Source: an uncultured Pontibacter sp.
Lineage (GTDB): Bacteria > Bacteroidota > Bacteroidia > Cytophagales > Hymenobacteraceae
Length of the DNA: 64,000 bases
Assembly: GCF_947495565.1 (NCBI RefSeq)
Contig: NZ_CANLZM010000011.1
Location: forward strand, 62,001 to 126,000
Direction of reading: 5' to 3'
In this document: one piece after another, positions 42,708 to 51,767 of the stretch
Layout: each line of letters begins with the position of its first letter
How positions within the stretch are numbered: the stretch's first letter is position 1
Notes under the pieces: generated by a model
Database searches by the model: none
Told to the model about the DNA's origin: nothing
The model's input: the letters and a program-made list of their open reading frames with translations, nothing else
Position numbers and translations under genes: made by a program

Positions 42708-44873
42708 TTACAGATTTTCGTCAAAATATTGTGTCACTTTGCGCATCAGATGCACCCGATCTTTGCCTCTAACGTTGTGCGGATGGCCTGGATAAACAAA
42801 ATAATCGAGCAAAATCCCTTCGTCTACAGCTTTCTTGATAAAGGAGAGGCTGTGCTGCCACACCACCACATCATCCTCCGTGCCATGAATCATTAGCAGT
42901 TTGCCTTCCAGGTTTTTTACGTGGTTGAGTAGGTTTGCCTGTTCGTACCCCTCTGGGTTCTGCTCGGGAGTATCCATGTAGCGCTCTGTGTACATTACCT
43001 CGTAATATTTCCAGTCGATAACCGGACCACCGGCTACGCCAACCTTAAATACGCCAGGGTAGCGCGTCAGCAGTGAGGTAGTCATATACCCGCCAAAGCT
43101 CCAGCCGTGTACCCCTAGCCGCTCTGCATCCACGTAAGGCAATGACTTCAGGTACTCTATGCCCTGTAGTTGGTCAGCCATTTCCATAGTGCCCAGCTGC
43201 CGGAACGTTGACTGCTCAAAAGCCAGCCCTCTGTCACCGGATCCCCGTGAGTCGAGCGTGAAAACGATGTAGCCTCTCTGCGCCATCAGGTGCATCCAGA
43301 GGTTAGCTCCTGCAAGCCAACTATTAGTTACCAGTTGCACATGCGGGCCTCCGTACACATACACTACCACCGGGTACTTCTTATTTTTGTCAAGGTTGGG
43401 TGGCGTAATCATGCGGGCGTATAAGTCTGTTCCGTCTTCGGCCTTTAGCGGGAAAATAGTGGTTTCGCCAAGTTCATAAGCTGTAAGCGGGTTTTGGGCT
43501 GTCAGTAGCGTCTGCAGTACTTTGCCTTCGGTGTTCAGCAGCCATACTTTGCGTGGCGTGGCCTGGCTGCTGTAGTTGTCTAGAATATACTTTGCGTCGG
43601 GGCTTAGCTGCGCGTGGTGCGTGCCGCTGCCCTGCGAAATGCGGCGGGTGTTGCCGTTACGCAGGCTCACTGCATAAATATGGCGCTCCAGAGGGCTTTC
43701 GGCAGTAGACATATAGTATAGCTCATCGCCTTTTTTGCTGAAGCCAAGCACTTCGGTTATCATCCAGTCGCCGCTGGTTAACTGCCTTATTTGCTTACCG
43801 TTGGTGTTGTACAAGTATAAATGGTCGTAACCACTGCGCTCGCTCACCCAAACAAACTGGTCTGGCTGGCTGGGTACAAAGTATAAACCATGCTCCGGCT
43901 CCACATACTTCTCCTGCTTCTCTTCAAACAGCGTTGCCTCAAACGCTCCTGTCTGAGCGTTATAGCGGTTCAGTTTCAGGTGATTCTGATCCCGGTTGAG
44001 CATAGCAATGTAAATGTGCTTTTCGTCGGGGCTCCAGGTAATGTTGGTCAGGTATTGCTCTGCCGGCTCACCGGTATTCAGGTAGATGGTTTTGTCCTTT
44101 TCAGTATCGTATACGCCAACCGTAACACGGTGACTTTTGCCGCCGGCCATCGGGTACTTAATGTTTTTCTGCTTTGCCGGAAGCGGAGCGATATCCACCA
44201 GCGGATAATCAGTTACCATACTTTGGTCCATGCGGTAAAAGGCCAGCTTGGTACCTGTCGGCGACCAGAAAGTGCCTTTGGTGTTGCCGAACTCGGAGCG
44301 GTGCGCCGCCTGCCCGTATACAATGCCTTCGTCCGCTTCCTCTGTAATGGCTTTGTCTTCGTCTCCCGGAGTTGATAAGTATAAATTATTGCCTTTGGTA
44401 TACGCCAGGCGCTGCATGGTAGGGTCCAGCTCAGTGTAATCAGCCTCCCCCGAAAAAGTCATGGTTACTCTAGCTTTGCCCGATTTCAGGTCGTAAGCGA
44501 CAATTTTATTCTGCACTTGCATTACAAAGTTGCTGCCGTCGCGCCAGTATAATGCGGGAAAGCTGCTTAACTTCTCTGCGCCTGCAGCCTCCACTGCCGC
44601 ACTCAGCTTTTGCAGTGCCAGGATGCTGCGCTTTTTAGAAGAAGTGGCGCTGCCGCGTACCAACTGCTGGTCGCCATTGTTCTGGCTGATGTAAGTAAAG
44701 TCGTTGGTGCCGGCCACCCATCCTAACTGCCGAAGGTTCTGTGGCTGCAGGGCGGTGTTGAGGATAGCATCCTCCATTGTCAGGGCCTTGTTCTGGGCGT
44801 GCAACGGCAGGGTGGCTACTGCAAGCAACAGGAGCAGGGCCAGTCGCTTACGCAAGTATGAAATTTTCATCAT
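42708..44873 (-). CDS. Dipeptidyl peptidase IV-like S9 peptidase
   Basis: Exported prolyl oligopeptidase-family enzyme that trims dipeptides from peptides. About 722 residues: signal peptide (RLALLLLLAVATLPLHAQ), an N-terminal beta-propeller (about 40-470), and an alpha/beta hydrolase domain with nucleophile Ser in GWSFGGYM (about 590), Asp in MIHGTEDDVV and His in YPGHPHNVRG. The GGPHVQLV motif before the oxyanion hole is typical. The ATG at 44873 (or 44870) places the signal peptide properly; an upstream in-frame start at 44957 would not. Confidence 0.93.
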   Translation of the reverse strand: MMKISYLRKRLALLLLLAVATLPLHAQNKALTMEDAILNTALQPQNLRQLGWVAGTNDFTYISQNNGDQQLVRGSATSSKKRSILALQKLSAAVEAAGAEKLSSFPALYWRDGSNFVMQVQNKIVAYDLKSGKARVTMTFSGEADYTELDPTMQRLAYTKGNNLYLSTPGDEDKAITEEADEGIVYGQAAHRSEFGNTKGTFWSPTGTKLAFYRMDQSMVTDYPLVDIAPLPAKQKNIKYPMAGGKSHRVTVGVYDTEKDKTIYLNTGEPAEQYLTNITWSPDEKHIYIAMLNRDQNHLKLNRYNAQTGAFEATLFEEKQEKYVEPEHGLYFVPSQPDQFVWVSERSGYDHLYLYNTNGKQIRQLTSGDWMITEVLGFSKKGDELYYMSTAESPLERHIYAVSLRNGNTRRISQGSGTHHAQLSPDAKYILDNYSSQATPRKVWLLNTEGKVLQTLLTAQNPLTAYELGETTIFPLKAEDGTDLYARMITPPNLDKNKKYPVVVYVYGGPHVQLVTNSWLAGANLWMHLMAQRGYIVFTLDSRGSGDRGLAFEQSTFRQLGTMEMADQLQGIEYLKSLPYVDAERLGVHGWSFGGYMTTSLLTRYPGVFKVGVAGGPVIDWKYYEVMYTERYMDTPEQNPEGYEQANLLNHVKNLEGKLLMIHGTEDDVVVWQHSLSFIKKAVDEGILLDYFVYPGHPHNVRGKDRVHLMRKVTQYFDENL

Positions 44874-45083
44874 TCTGAAGTATGAGGCTGAGTTAAAATC
44901 CAGTACGCAAGAAACAGTAAATATCGTTGTGTCGCAAAAATGAGCTGCACCTGGCAAGGCAAGTATAACCCTGCAGGGGAATCATACTAGCTTCCGGTTT
45001 GTTCCAATCAATACGCCTTTCTTACTTTAAACTACCCCTGAAGCAGGTGGTTTACTTAGTGGAGAGGCTTCTTTTAATGCTTA

Positions 45084-45099
45084 TATTTTTGTAATTTTG
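45084..45099 (+). promoter_or_regulatory. Tandem -7 boxes directly before clpS
   Basis: TATTTTTG (45084-45091) is followed at once by TAATTTTG (45092-45099). The clpS ATG begins 4 nt later, so a transcript from the second box would be almost leaderless. Confidence 0.65.
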
Positions 45100-45103
45100 C
45101 GGT

Positions 45104-45391
45104 ATGAATTGGGATACAGATATTTTTCATAAAGAGGCAGTTGACGTCGAATTACTCGAGGAAACCACAGACCTGCGCAACCTAGTGGTGTACAACGATG
45201 ATGTAAACACCTTTGACCATGTGATTGACACGCTAATTAAAGTTTGCGGCCACACAGCTGAGCAGGCAGAGCAGTGTACCATGCTGATCCATTATAAAGG
45301 GAAGTGTACTGTAAAAGTAGGGTCTTTTGAGGAGCTGGCGGGCATGTGCACCGCGCTGCACGACAAAGATCTTTCAGCTGACATACAATAG
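45104..45391 (+). CDS. clpS: ATP-dependent Clp protease adaptor ClpS
   Basis: N-end-rule adaptor that delivers substrates to ClpA/ClpC-type unfoldases. The 95 residues contain the conserved LVVYNDDVNTFDHVIDTL (about 28-45), the adaptor helix HTAEQAEQCTMLIHYKGKCTVKVGS, and a C-terminal helix. The N-terminal flexible extension (1-24) is acidic. The ATG at 45104 follows a -7 box by 4 nt. recR follows after 19 bp in the same direction and probably the same operon. Confidence 0.95.
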   Translation: MNWDTDIFHKEAVDVELLEETTDLRNLVVYNDDVNTFDHVIDTLIKVCGHTAEQAEQCTMLIHYKGKCTVKVGSFEELAGMCTALHDKDLSADIQ

Positions 45392-45410
45392 AGGAGGCGC
45401 TTTAGGTTTG

Positions 45411-46019
45411 ATGAATTTCCCTTCTAAATTAATTGAGAACGCCGTAGAGGAGCTGGCAAAGCTGCCTGGCGTAGGCAGAAAAACTGCGCTCCGGTTGGCT
45501 CTCCATCTGCTTAAGCAGGAATCTGAAGATACGTTATCGCTGGCGGAGGCGCTGGTAAAGATGCGTACCGAGGTAAAACACTGCAAAGAATGCCATAACA
45601 TATCCGATACCGAAGTATGCTCTATTTGCTCCAATCCGCTGCGCGATAGAAGTATGCTGTGCGTGGTTAGCGATATCCGTGATGTCATTGCGATTGAGAA
45701 CACTTCGCAGTACAAAGGGCTTTACCATGTGCTGGGAGGCGTTATTTCTCCCATCGAAGGCATTGGCCCGTCCGACCTATACATAGATTCGCTGCTGGAG
45801 CGCCTGCCGCAGTCAGAGGTGAAGGAAATATTGCTGGCCATTAGCCCAACCATGGAAGGCGACACAACAGCCTTTTATCTCACCCGTAAACTCCGGGACT
45901 TTGACTTGCGCATCAGCACGATTGCCCGAGGGGTGCCAGTAGGGGGCGAACTGGAGTATACCGATGAAGTTACGCTTGGCAGAAGTATTGTGGAGCGAAC
46001 ACTTTACGGCAAAGTATAA
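45411..46019 (+). CDS. recR: Recombination mediator protein RecR
   Basis: Partner of RecO/RecF in loading RecA at gaps. In 202 residues, the N-terminal helix-hairpin-helix is LPGVGRKTALRLA (18-30), the zinc finger uses C58, C61, C70 and C73 (CKECHNISDTEVCSIC), and the Toprim domain follows (CVVSDIRDVIAIENTSQYKGLYHVLGGVISPIEGIGPSDL). The start at 45411 (MNFPSKLIE) was chosen over an upstream in-frame start (45327) that overlaps clpS and lacks homology. It is downstream of clpS. Confidence 0.96.
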   Translation: MNFPSKLIENAVEELAKLPGVGRKTALRLALHLLKQESEDTLSLAEALVKMRTEVKHCKECHNISDTEVCSICSNPLRDRSMLCVVSDIRDVIAIENTSQYKGLYHVLGGVISPIEGIGPSDLYIDSLLERLPQSEVKEILLAISPTMEGDTTAFYLTRKLRDFDLRISTIARGVPVGGELEYTDEVTLGRSIVERTLYGKV

Positions 46020-46037
46020 GTCTATTTTCAAAATACA

Positions 46038-46074
46038 AGAAAGGCTGCAGATGACATCTGTAGCCTTTTTTTAT
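46038..46074 (+). terminator. Terminator of clpS-recR
   Basis: AAAGGCTGCAGAT (46040-46052) pairs with the following ATCTGTAGCCTTT with one wobble; a T-run follows. Confidence 0.85.
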
Positions 46075-46243
46075 GTCCATACCAAAAAGAAATAACATAG
46101 GATAATGCCATATCTTAAATATTCTTTTGAATCATTCTAATATTTATTATTCTATAACAGTGAACTTAATGCAACAAATGTAAGTTAGATCAGTAATTTT
46201 ATGACATAATAAATATTTAAAGGACTTAATTCACCTTGCGCCT

Positions 46244-48328
46244 ATGGAAGGAAAATCTTTACCTGCCAAGGAATCTAATTGCAGGAACTGGCTCTGTTTA
46301 TCTGCTTTTCTGATTACCCTTCAATTTTTTATCGCATTCTCTGGTTATAGCAAGGCTTTGGAAGAGACGCCCTATGCACTTCAGGTTACTTCTTGTTCAT
46401 CTGCCGTAAAACCTAAGATCAGCTTAAACGGCCCCTCCACAATCTGCACCGGAGGCAGTGTGCTGCTGACGGCAAGTGCGGGCAAGAGCTATAAATGGAA
46501 TACTGGTGCCACCTCCAGATCCATAACGGTTACCCAGCCTGGCGAATACACTGTGGAAGTAGTGGACGAGAACGGCTGCGTAGGCAAGTCGGATGTGGTG
46601 TTGGTGCAAGTAGCAGGAAAACTGAAGGCTCCCAGGATTGAGTACACAGAACCGCTGATTGTATGCGAAAAAGGCAGCCTGAAAATGACGGTGCCGGAGC
46701 AGGAGGGCGCTACCTATGTCTGGAAGAAAGACGGCGTGCCGGTGTACGATAAGTCAAATGAATACACGGCATCTGAGGCAGGGGCATATACAGTGGAGTT
46801 GTCTAACTTCTGTGGTTACGTTAGGAGCTCTAATAAGGTAGAGTTTGTTATTCAGGAGCCTGTTACTGCTTTTAAAGTAGAAGCAGCCGGAGACTTGGCG
46901 TTTTGTAAAGGCGGTAGTGTAAAGCTATCGCTGCCAATGTATAAAAACATGACCTATGCCTGGTTTAAGGATGGCAAACCTATAAGTGGCACCAGCCATG
47001 AACTGATAGCGGATGAAGCTGGCATGTATACAGCTGAAATAACAAATATGTGCGGAACCTTCCGGAGCAGCACGGGCCAACAGGTGGAGCTGCTGGAGTT
47101 ACCTAAACCTCCCACGGCTGAAAATGTGGTGGGCTGCACCAAGAAAACGCTAACGCTTCAGGCTACTGGCGGCAAAAGTGGCATGTACAGGTGGTATACG
47201 GCAGAAAAAGGAGGTGCGCCCATAGCAGGTGCAGATGGCCCGTCTTTTACCACACCCGTACTTTCGAGCTCAACTACTTACTATGTTGCCGTTACCAACG
47301 GACAGTGCGAGAGCGAACGTGTTGCCGTTAAGGCGATCATCAACACGAAGCCTGAAATGCCTGCCATCGAGGCAAAAGGCGCCCTTGAGTTTTGCGAGGG
47401 AGGTGCTGTAGAACTCCAATCGGCTGTTTATAAAGATCTTGACTATATCTGGCTGCGTGACGGGAAGGAGTACGCCAGCGGCTCCAACACTTTACACGCC
47501 ACCGAAAGCGGAGTATACACGCTCAAGCTCCAAAACGAGTGTGGGGCTACCCTTTCCTCTAATAGTATAAAAGTGAAAGTATGGCCTGCGCCTGATGCTC
47601 CTGTAACACATGATGGCATCTCCTGCGGACCCGGAAAAGTGATGTTAGCTGCTATAGGCGGTGCCGCAGGTGAGTACCGATGGTACCAGGATGCCACTTC
47701 TGAGGCCGTTATACCGGGAGCTACGGCAGCTGCTTTTGAGACGCCAGTGCTGCAGAGTTCCCGCACATATTATGTGTCGGTGGTGCGAAATGGCTGCGAA
47801 ACAGAGCGGGTGCCGGTGCAAGCCTACGTCTATCCTGTGCCAGTAGCCGTGGCCAGTGTGCAGGATTTGGAAATTGATTCGGGGCAGAGTACACAGCTGT
47901 TCGGAAGCGGCGGCGGGAGCTATTCCTGGAGCCCGGCGCATGGACTGGACGACCCTACCAGCGCCACGCCTGTAGCTACGCCAGACCAGACCACCCGCTA
48001 CACCCTGACAGTGCAGAACGAGCAAGGTTGCGAAGATACGGTAAGTGTGGTGGTAGAGGTGCGGCAACTGCTCGTGATACCCAATGCCTTCTCTCCGAAC
48101 GGCGATGGTGTTAATGACACTTGGGAAATCAAAAACATCGAATATTACCCGCAAGCAAGAGTGGAAATTTACAACCGTTGGGGCAATCTCATTTTTGATA
48201 GAACCAGCTACCGGAGTGAGTGGGACGGAACCTACAGAGGAGCTGCTTTGCCTGTAAGCACTTATTTCTATGTGATTACCGTGCCGGGCAAGGCAAAGTT
48301 TACCGGTTATCTAAACATCGTGAATTAA
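46244..48328 (+). CDS. Secreted Ig-like repeat protein with T9SS type B sorting domain
   Basis: A 694-residue exported protein. After the signal peptide come tandem Ig-like/PKD-like domains of about 85-95 residues (ICTGGSVLLTASAGKSYKW; VCEKGSLKMTVPE; FCKGGSVKLSLPM; FCEGGAVELQSAV), each with an early Cys, and two of a shorter kind with GGKSGMYRWYTAEKGG and GGAAGEYRWYQDA. The C-terminal CHU_C/gliding motility domain (about 605-694: VIPNAFSPNGDGVNDTWEI, YPQARVEIYNRWGNLIFD, GTYRGAALPVSTYFYVI) targets it to T9SS and surface attachment. The next gene encodes PorP/SprF. Confidence 0.92.
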   Translation: MEGKSLPAKESNCRNWLCLSAFLITLQFFIAFSGYSKALEETPYALQVTSCSSAVKPKISLNGPSTICTGGSVLLTASAGKSYKWNTGATSRSITVTQPGEYTVEVVDENGCVGKSDVVLVQVAGKLKAPRIEYTEPLIVCEKGSLKMTVPEQEGATYVWKKDGVPVYDKSNEYTASEAGAYTVELSNFCGYVRSSNKVEFVIQEPVTAFKVEAAGDLAFCKGGSVKLSLPMYKNMTYAWFKDGKPISGTSHELIADEAGMYTAEITNMCGTFRSSTGQQVELLELPKPPTAENVVGCTKKTLTLQATGGKSGMYRWYTAEKGGAPIAGADGPSFTTPVLSSSTTYYVAVTNGQCESERVAVKAIINTKPEMPAIEAKGALEFCEGGAVELQSAVYKDLDYIWLRDGKEYASGSNTLHATESGVYTLKLQNECGATLSSNSIKVKVWPAPDAPVTHDGISCGPGKVMLAAIGGAAGEYRWYQDATSEAVIPGATAAAFETPVLQSSRTYYVSVVRNGCETERVPVQAYVYPVPVAVASVQDLEIDSGQSTQLFGSGGGSYSWSPAHGLDDPTSATPVATPDQTTRYTLTVQNEQGCEDTVSVVVEVRQLLVIPNAFSPNGDGVNDTWEIKNIEYYPQARVEIYNRWGNLIFDRTSYRSEWDGTYRGAALPVSTYFYVITVPGKAKFTGYLNIVN

Positions 48329-48338
48329 GAGCCAGCCT

Positions 48339-49340
48339 ATGATACGATTCATACCATTCTTGTTTATTTGCCTATTACCGCTTGTAACCCTTGCGCAGCA
48401 AAAGCCGCAGTATAGCCAGTATACAATCAATAACTATCTGCTTAACCCTGCTATTGCGGGCATAGAGGAGTATGCCGATGTGAAAATTGGCAGCAGGTCG
48501 CAAATGTCCGGGATTGATGGCGAACCGACTACTTTATACTTAAGCGCCCATGCGCCACTAGACTTTGCATCAAAACGAAGAAAGAAAAGCCATGCCCGGA
48601 GCACCCCTTCCTTTGGCGGTAACAACAGTGGCGGCCGCATAAGCGAACGGTTCAGGCCGCACCATGGTGTTGGGGTGTTGGCTGTGCATGACAGGTTGGG
48701 CGCGTTTTACAGAACAGAAGCAAGCGTGGCCTACGCGTATCACCTGAGCCTTTCACGGGATGTGAGGCTATCCGGAGGGGTAAGTGCCGGCCTGATACAG
48801 CAGCAGCTCCGCTCCAACGAGTTGACATTTGCTAACCCCGGTGACGGAGCGCACTCTGACTGGAACATGGTGAAACCCAATCTGGCGGCAGGTTTATGGC
48901 TCTACGGCAACAACTTCTACGTGGGCACTTCCGCAACGCAGCTATTGGGCAACACTATTAACTTCGATAACTCTTTAGAAGAACGAAGTATACTTTATGA
49001 GCATTATTTCCTGACAGGAGCTTACAAATTTAACATTACAGAAGAAATTAGCCTTGTGCCTTCTGTTATGCTCATGTGGCTGCAACCTCTTCCGGGTTCT
49101 GTAGACTTTAACCTGCGCGCAGTATACGATGACAGGCTTTGGGTAGGCGGCTCGTACCGGCAAAATGGCAGTTACGCTGTTTTAGCTGGCGTTACCATCA
49201 ACCATATTTTTGACCTTGGTTACGCTTATGATAGAGGTGTGCCGGCGTTTAACGGCATGGGTAACGGTAACCACGAGGTAGTGCTAGGGATGCGCATCTT
49301 TAATAAAGCTAAAGTAATGTGCCCACAGAACTTATGGTAG
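48339..49340 (+). CDS. PorP/SprF family T9SS outer-membrane protein
   Basis: A 333-residue outer-membrane beta-barrel of the PorP/SprF family, which helps secretion or attachment of type B CTD adhesins. Seen are the signal peptide (LFICLLPLVTLAQQ), the N-terminal QYSQYTINNYLLNPAIAGIEEYADVKIGSRSQ, and amphipathic beta strands with C-terminal VLGMRIF. It starts 10 bp after the Ig-like type B gene, a pairing common in Bacteroidota, so it is likely that adhesin's dedicated partner. Confidence 0.93.
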   Translation: MIRFIPFLFICLLPLVTLAQQKPQYSQYTINNYLLNPAIAGIEEYADVKIGSRSQMSGIDGEPTTLYLSAHAPLDFASKRRKKSHARSTPSFGGNNSGGRISERFRPHHGVGVLAVHDRLGAFYRTEASVAYAYHLSLSRDVRLSGGVSAGLIQQQLRSNELTFANPGDGAHSDWNMVKPNLAAGLWLYGNNFYVGTSATQLLGNTINFDNSLEERSILYEHYFLTGAYKFNITEEISLVPSVMLMWLQPLPGSVDFNLRAVYDDRLWVGGSYRQNGSYAVLAGVTINHIFDLGYAYDRGVPAFNGMGNGNHEVVLGMRIFNKAKVMCPQNLW

Positions 49341-49346
49341 GGCTGC

Positions 49347-49370
49347 AAGTATAAATATTATACTTTTTTA
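49347..49370 (+). terminator. Short terminator made of two opposed AAGTATA words
   Basis: AAGTATAA (49347-49354), 3-nt loop, TTATACTT (49358-49365), then a T-run. The stem is only 8 bp, all but one pair A-T. Confidence 0.5.
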
Positions 49371-49411
49371 GGTAAAGGTAGCTGGCTGTACCTCTGCTCA
49401 TCCCTTAAGAA

Positions 49412-49451
49412 ATCCTGGAAATTGTGTCACATCCTGTAAATCCTGATTCAG
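49412..49451 (-). repeat. AATCCTG-type intergenic repeat
   Basis: ATCCTG words at 49412, 49431 and 49440; the last two, with GATTCAG, are the reverse complement of the element at 2773-2789 over 17 bp. Confidence 0.6.
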
Positions 49452-49533
49452 ATAAACAACAAATCCGATATTCCACTCTGTAACTGGAAAGTCTGTGGCT
49501 TTATGAGTAAATTGCCGGCTTAACTCTAAGCAT

Positions 49534-50748
49534 ATGCAAGAAACAGAAGAAGCGAAAGCCATCCTTTCTGATAGAATATTATCACTGGCTGAATCGCAGA
49601 CCATTGCCATGGCCAAAAAAGCCCGCGAACTGGCTGCTAAAGGCTACGATGTCATCAACCTGAGCTTTGGAGAACCAGATTTCCAGACGCCGCAGTATAT
49701 TAAAGATGCCGCCAAACAGGCCATAGACGAAGGGTTTACCTTCTATACGCCAGTACCCGGCTACCCGGAACTGCGCCAGGAAATTGCTAAAAAGTTTAAA
49801 CGTGATAACAACCTGGACTTTGCGCCGGAGCAAATTGTGGTATCCACGGGTGCCAAGCAAAGTATAGCTAACGCGGTGCTCTGCCTTGTAAACCCAGGCG
49901 ACGAGGTGGTTATCTTCTCGCCATACTGGGTGTCTTACGAGGAGATTGTAAAGCTGGCGGAAGGTGTGCCGGTGCCGGTTATGGGCCGCCTGGAGAACGA
50001 CTACAAAGTTACAGCCGAGCAGCTGGAAAAGGCTATTACAAGCAATACCAAGCTGGTAATGTATTCTTCGCCGTGCAACCCTACAGGTGCAGTGTTTGAG
50101 GAGGAGGAGCTGATGGCCATTGCCCGTGTGCTGGAGAAGCACCCGCAGGTATACATCATCGCCGACGAAATCTACGAATACATCAACTTTGGTGGCAAGC
50201 AGTTTAGCATGGCCAACATCGACTTTATCCGCGAACGTGTGGTAACGGTGAACGGCTTTTCTAAAGGCTATGCCATGACGGGCTGGCGCGTTGGCTACCT
50301 GGCTGCAAGCCGCGAAATTGCCGCCGCCTGTGATAAAATGCAGAGCCAGATAACGTCCGGTACCTGCTCTATCGCGCAAAAAGCTGCCGCTGCCGCTCTG
50401 AAAGGAGGCAATGCCTGCGCCCTGGAAATGGCTGAGGCGTATCGCCGTCGGCGCGACCTGGTGCTGGAGCAGATGAACCAGATTCCCGGTTTTAAGACAT
50501 ATCTGCCAAACGGCGCTTTTTACATTTTCCCGGATATCAGTTCATACTTCGGAAAGCAGTATGATGGTAAAACCATTGAAAGCGCTCTGGATTTAAGCAT
50601 GTTTATACTTAGCGATGCGCATGTGGCCGTAGTGAGTGGCGAGGCGTTTGGGGCACCGCAGTGCATCCGCTTCTCTTTTGCCACTTCCGATGAGAAACTG
50701 ACGGAGGCGCTGCGCCGCATTAAGAACAGCCTCGCAAAACTGCAGTAA
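49534..50748 (+). CDS. aspC: Aspartate aminotransferase-like PLP enzyme
   Basis: Class I/II aminotransferase transferring amino groups between aspartate (or similar) and 2-oxoglutarate. In 404 residues, FGEPDFQTPQYIKDAAKQAIDEGFTFYTPVPG is the N-terminal substrate region, the PLP site is VNGFSKGYAMTGWRVGY (Lys near 243), and the substrate Arg is in SGEAFGAPQCIRFSFAT. Type Ib class typical for Bacteroidota. The stop overlaps the next gene's ATG (TAATG), so it is coupled to hldE kinase. Exact amino donor is not certain. Confidence 0.9.
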   Translation: MQETEEAKAILSDRILSLAESQTIAMAKKARELAAKGYDVINLSFGEPDFQTPQYIKDAAKQAIDEGFTFYTPVPGYPELRQEIAKKFKRDNNLDFAPEQIVVSTGAKQSIANAVLCLVNPGDEVVIFSPYWVSYEEIVKLAEGVPVPVMGRLENDYKVTAEQLEKAITSNTKLVMYSSPCNPTGAVFEEEELMAIARVLEKHPQVYIIADEIYEYINFGGKQFSMANIDFIRERVVTVNGFSKGYAMTGWRVGYLAASREIAAACDKMQSQITSGTCSIAQKAAAAALKGGNACALEMAEAYRRRRDLVLEQMNQIPGFKTYLPNGAFYIFPDISSYFGKQYDGKTIESALDLSMFILSDAHVAVVSGEAFGAPQCIRFSFATSDEKLTEALRRIKNSLAKLQ

Positions 50749-51767
50749 TGGATTCATTTAAAAGCTTGGAAGATATTTTTGAAGCCTTCAACCACCTGAA
50801 AGTGCTGGTTGTAGGCGACGTGATGATTGACTCCTACCTGTGGGGCAAAACCTCGCGCATATCGCCGGAAGCACCTGTTCCTATCGTGAACGTGGTGAAT
50901 CGGGAGAAGCGCCTGGGCGGTGCGGCCAATGTAGCCCTGAACGTGCAGGCCATGGGTGCCACACCGCTGCTCTGCTCTGTCATTGGCGATGACCAGGACG
51001 GTGCCGATTACCTGCGCCTGATGGAAGAGAAAGGCCTGCCAACAGAAGGCATCGTACAAAGCCCGGAGCGGGTAACCACCATCAAGCACCGTATTATAGC
51101 CGGGGCGCAGCAACTGCTGCGTGTAGATTCTGAGATAGAGCATAACCTGACCGATTATGAGGAGCGCCACCTGGAGGAGCGTTTTCTGCAGCTGCTCAAG
51201 CAGGCCGATGTGGTGATTTTTGAAGATTACGACAAAGGTGTTTTCTCAGAGCAGAACATCAAGCGGTTCCTGCAGCTGGCCAATGAGCAGGGGGTGCCAA
51301 GCGTGATCGACCCTAAAAAGAAAAACTTTCTTAGCTATGTGGGCTGCACACTATTTAAGCCAAACCTGAAGGAGCTGAAAGAGGGACTAAAAGCAGACTT
51401 TGCCGATGAAAACCTGCCTGCCTTTGAGGATGCCGTTGAAGAGCTGCAGCAGCGCCTGCAGGTAAGACAGGTGCTGGTTACCTTATCAGAAAGAGGCGTG
51501 TTTGTTGCCGATGGGGAAGAGAAAACTTATATAGGAGCGCATCGCCGCTCTATTTCTGACGTGTCTGGTGCCGGAGATACGGTTATCAGTATTGCAGCGC
51601 TATGTATGGCGCTTAAAACTTCCCTGCCGTTTATGGCTGGTTTAAGTAACCTGGGTGGCGGGCTTGTATGCGAGCAGGTAGGTGTAGTGCCTATCAATAA
51701 GCAGCGGTTGCAGGAAGAGGCTCAGCGTATAAGGTTGTTCGAGACACATGAATACAGAAACGCTTAA
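50748..51767 (+). CDS. D-glycero-beta-D-manno-heptose-7-phosphate kinase (RfaE1/HldE kinase domain)
   Basis: PfkB/ribokinase-family sugar kinase, likely phosphorylating heptose-7-phosphate at C1 for LPS core, as in the N-terminal domain of HldE. In 339 residues are KVLVVGDVMIDSYLWGKTSRISPEAPVPIV, RLGGAANVALNVQAMGATP and the PfkB signature SDVSGAGDTVIS (near 272). No adenylyltransferase domain follows, so this is a stand-alone kinase. Its stop overlaps the trkH start by 20 bp. Narrower substrate calls are inference. Confidence 0.88.
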   Translation: MDSFKSLEDIFEAFNHLKVLVVGDVMIDSYLWGKTSRISPEAPVPIVNVVNREKRLGGAANVALNVQAMGATPLLCSVIGDDQDGADYLRLMEEKGLPTEGIVQSPERVTTIKHRIIAGAQQLLRVDSEIEHNLTDYEERHLEERFLQLLKQADVVIFEDYDKGVFSEQNIKRFLQLANEQGVPSVIDPKKKNFLSYVGCTLFKPNLKELKEGLKADFADENLPAFEDAVEELQQRLQVRQVLVTLSERGVFVADGEEKTYIGAHRRSISDVSGAGDTVISIAALCMALKTSLPFMAGLSNLGGGLVCEQVGVVPINKQRLQEEAQRIRLFETHEYRNA

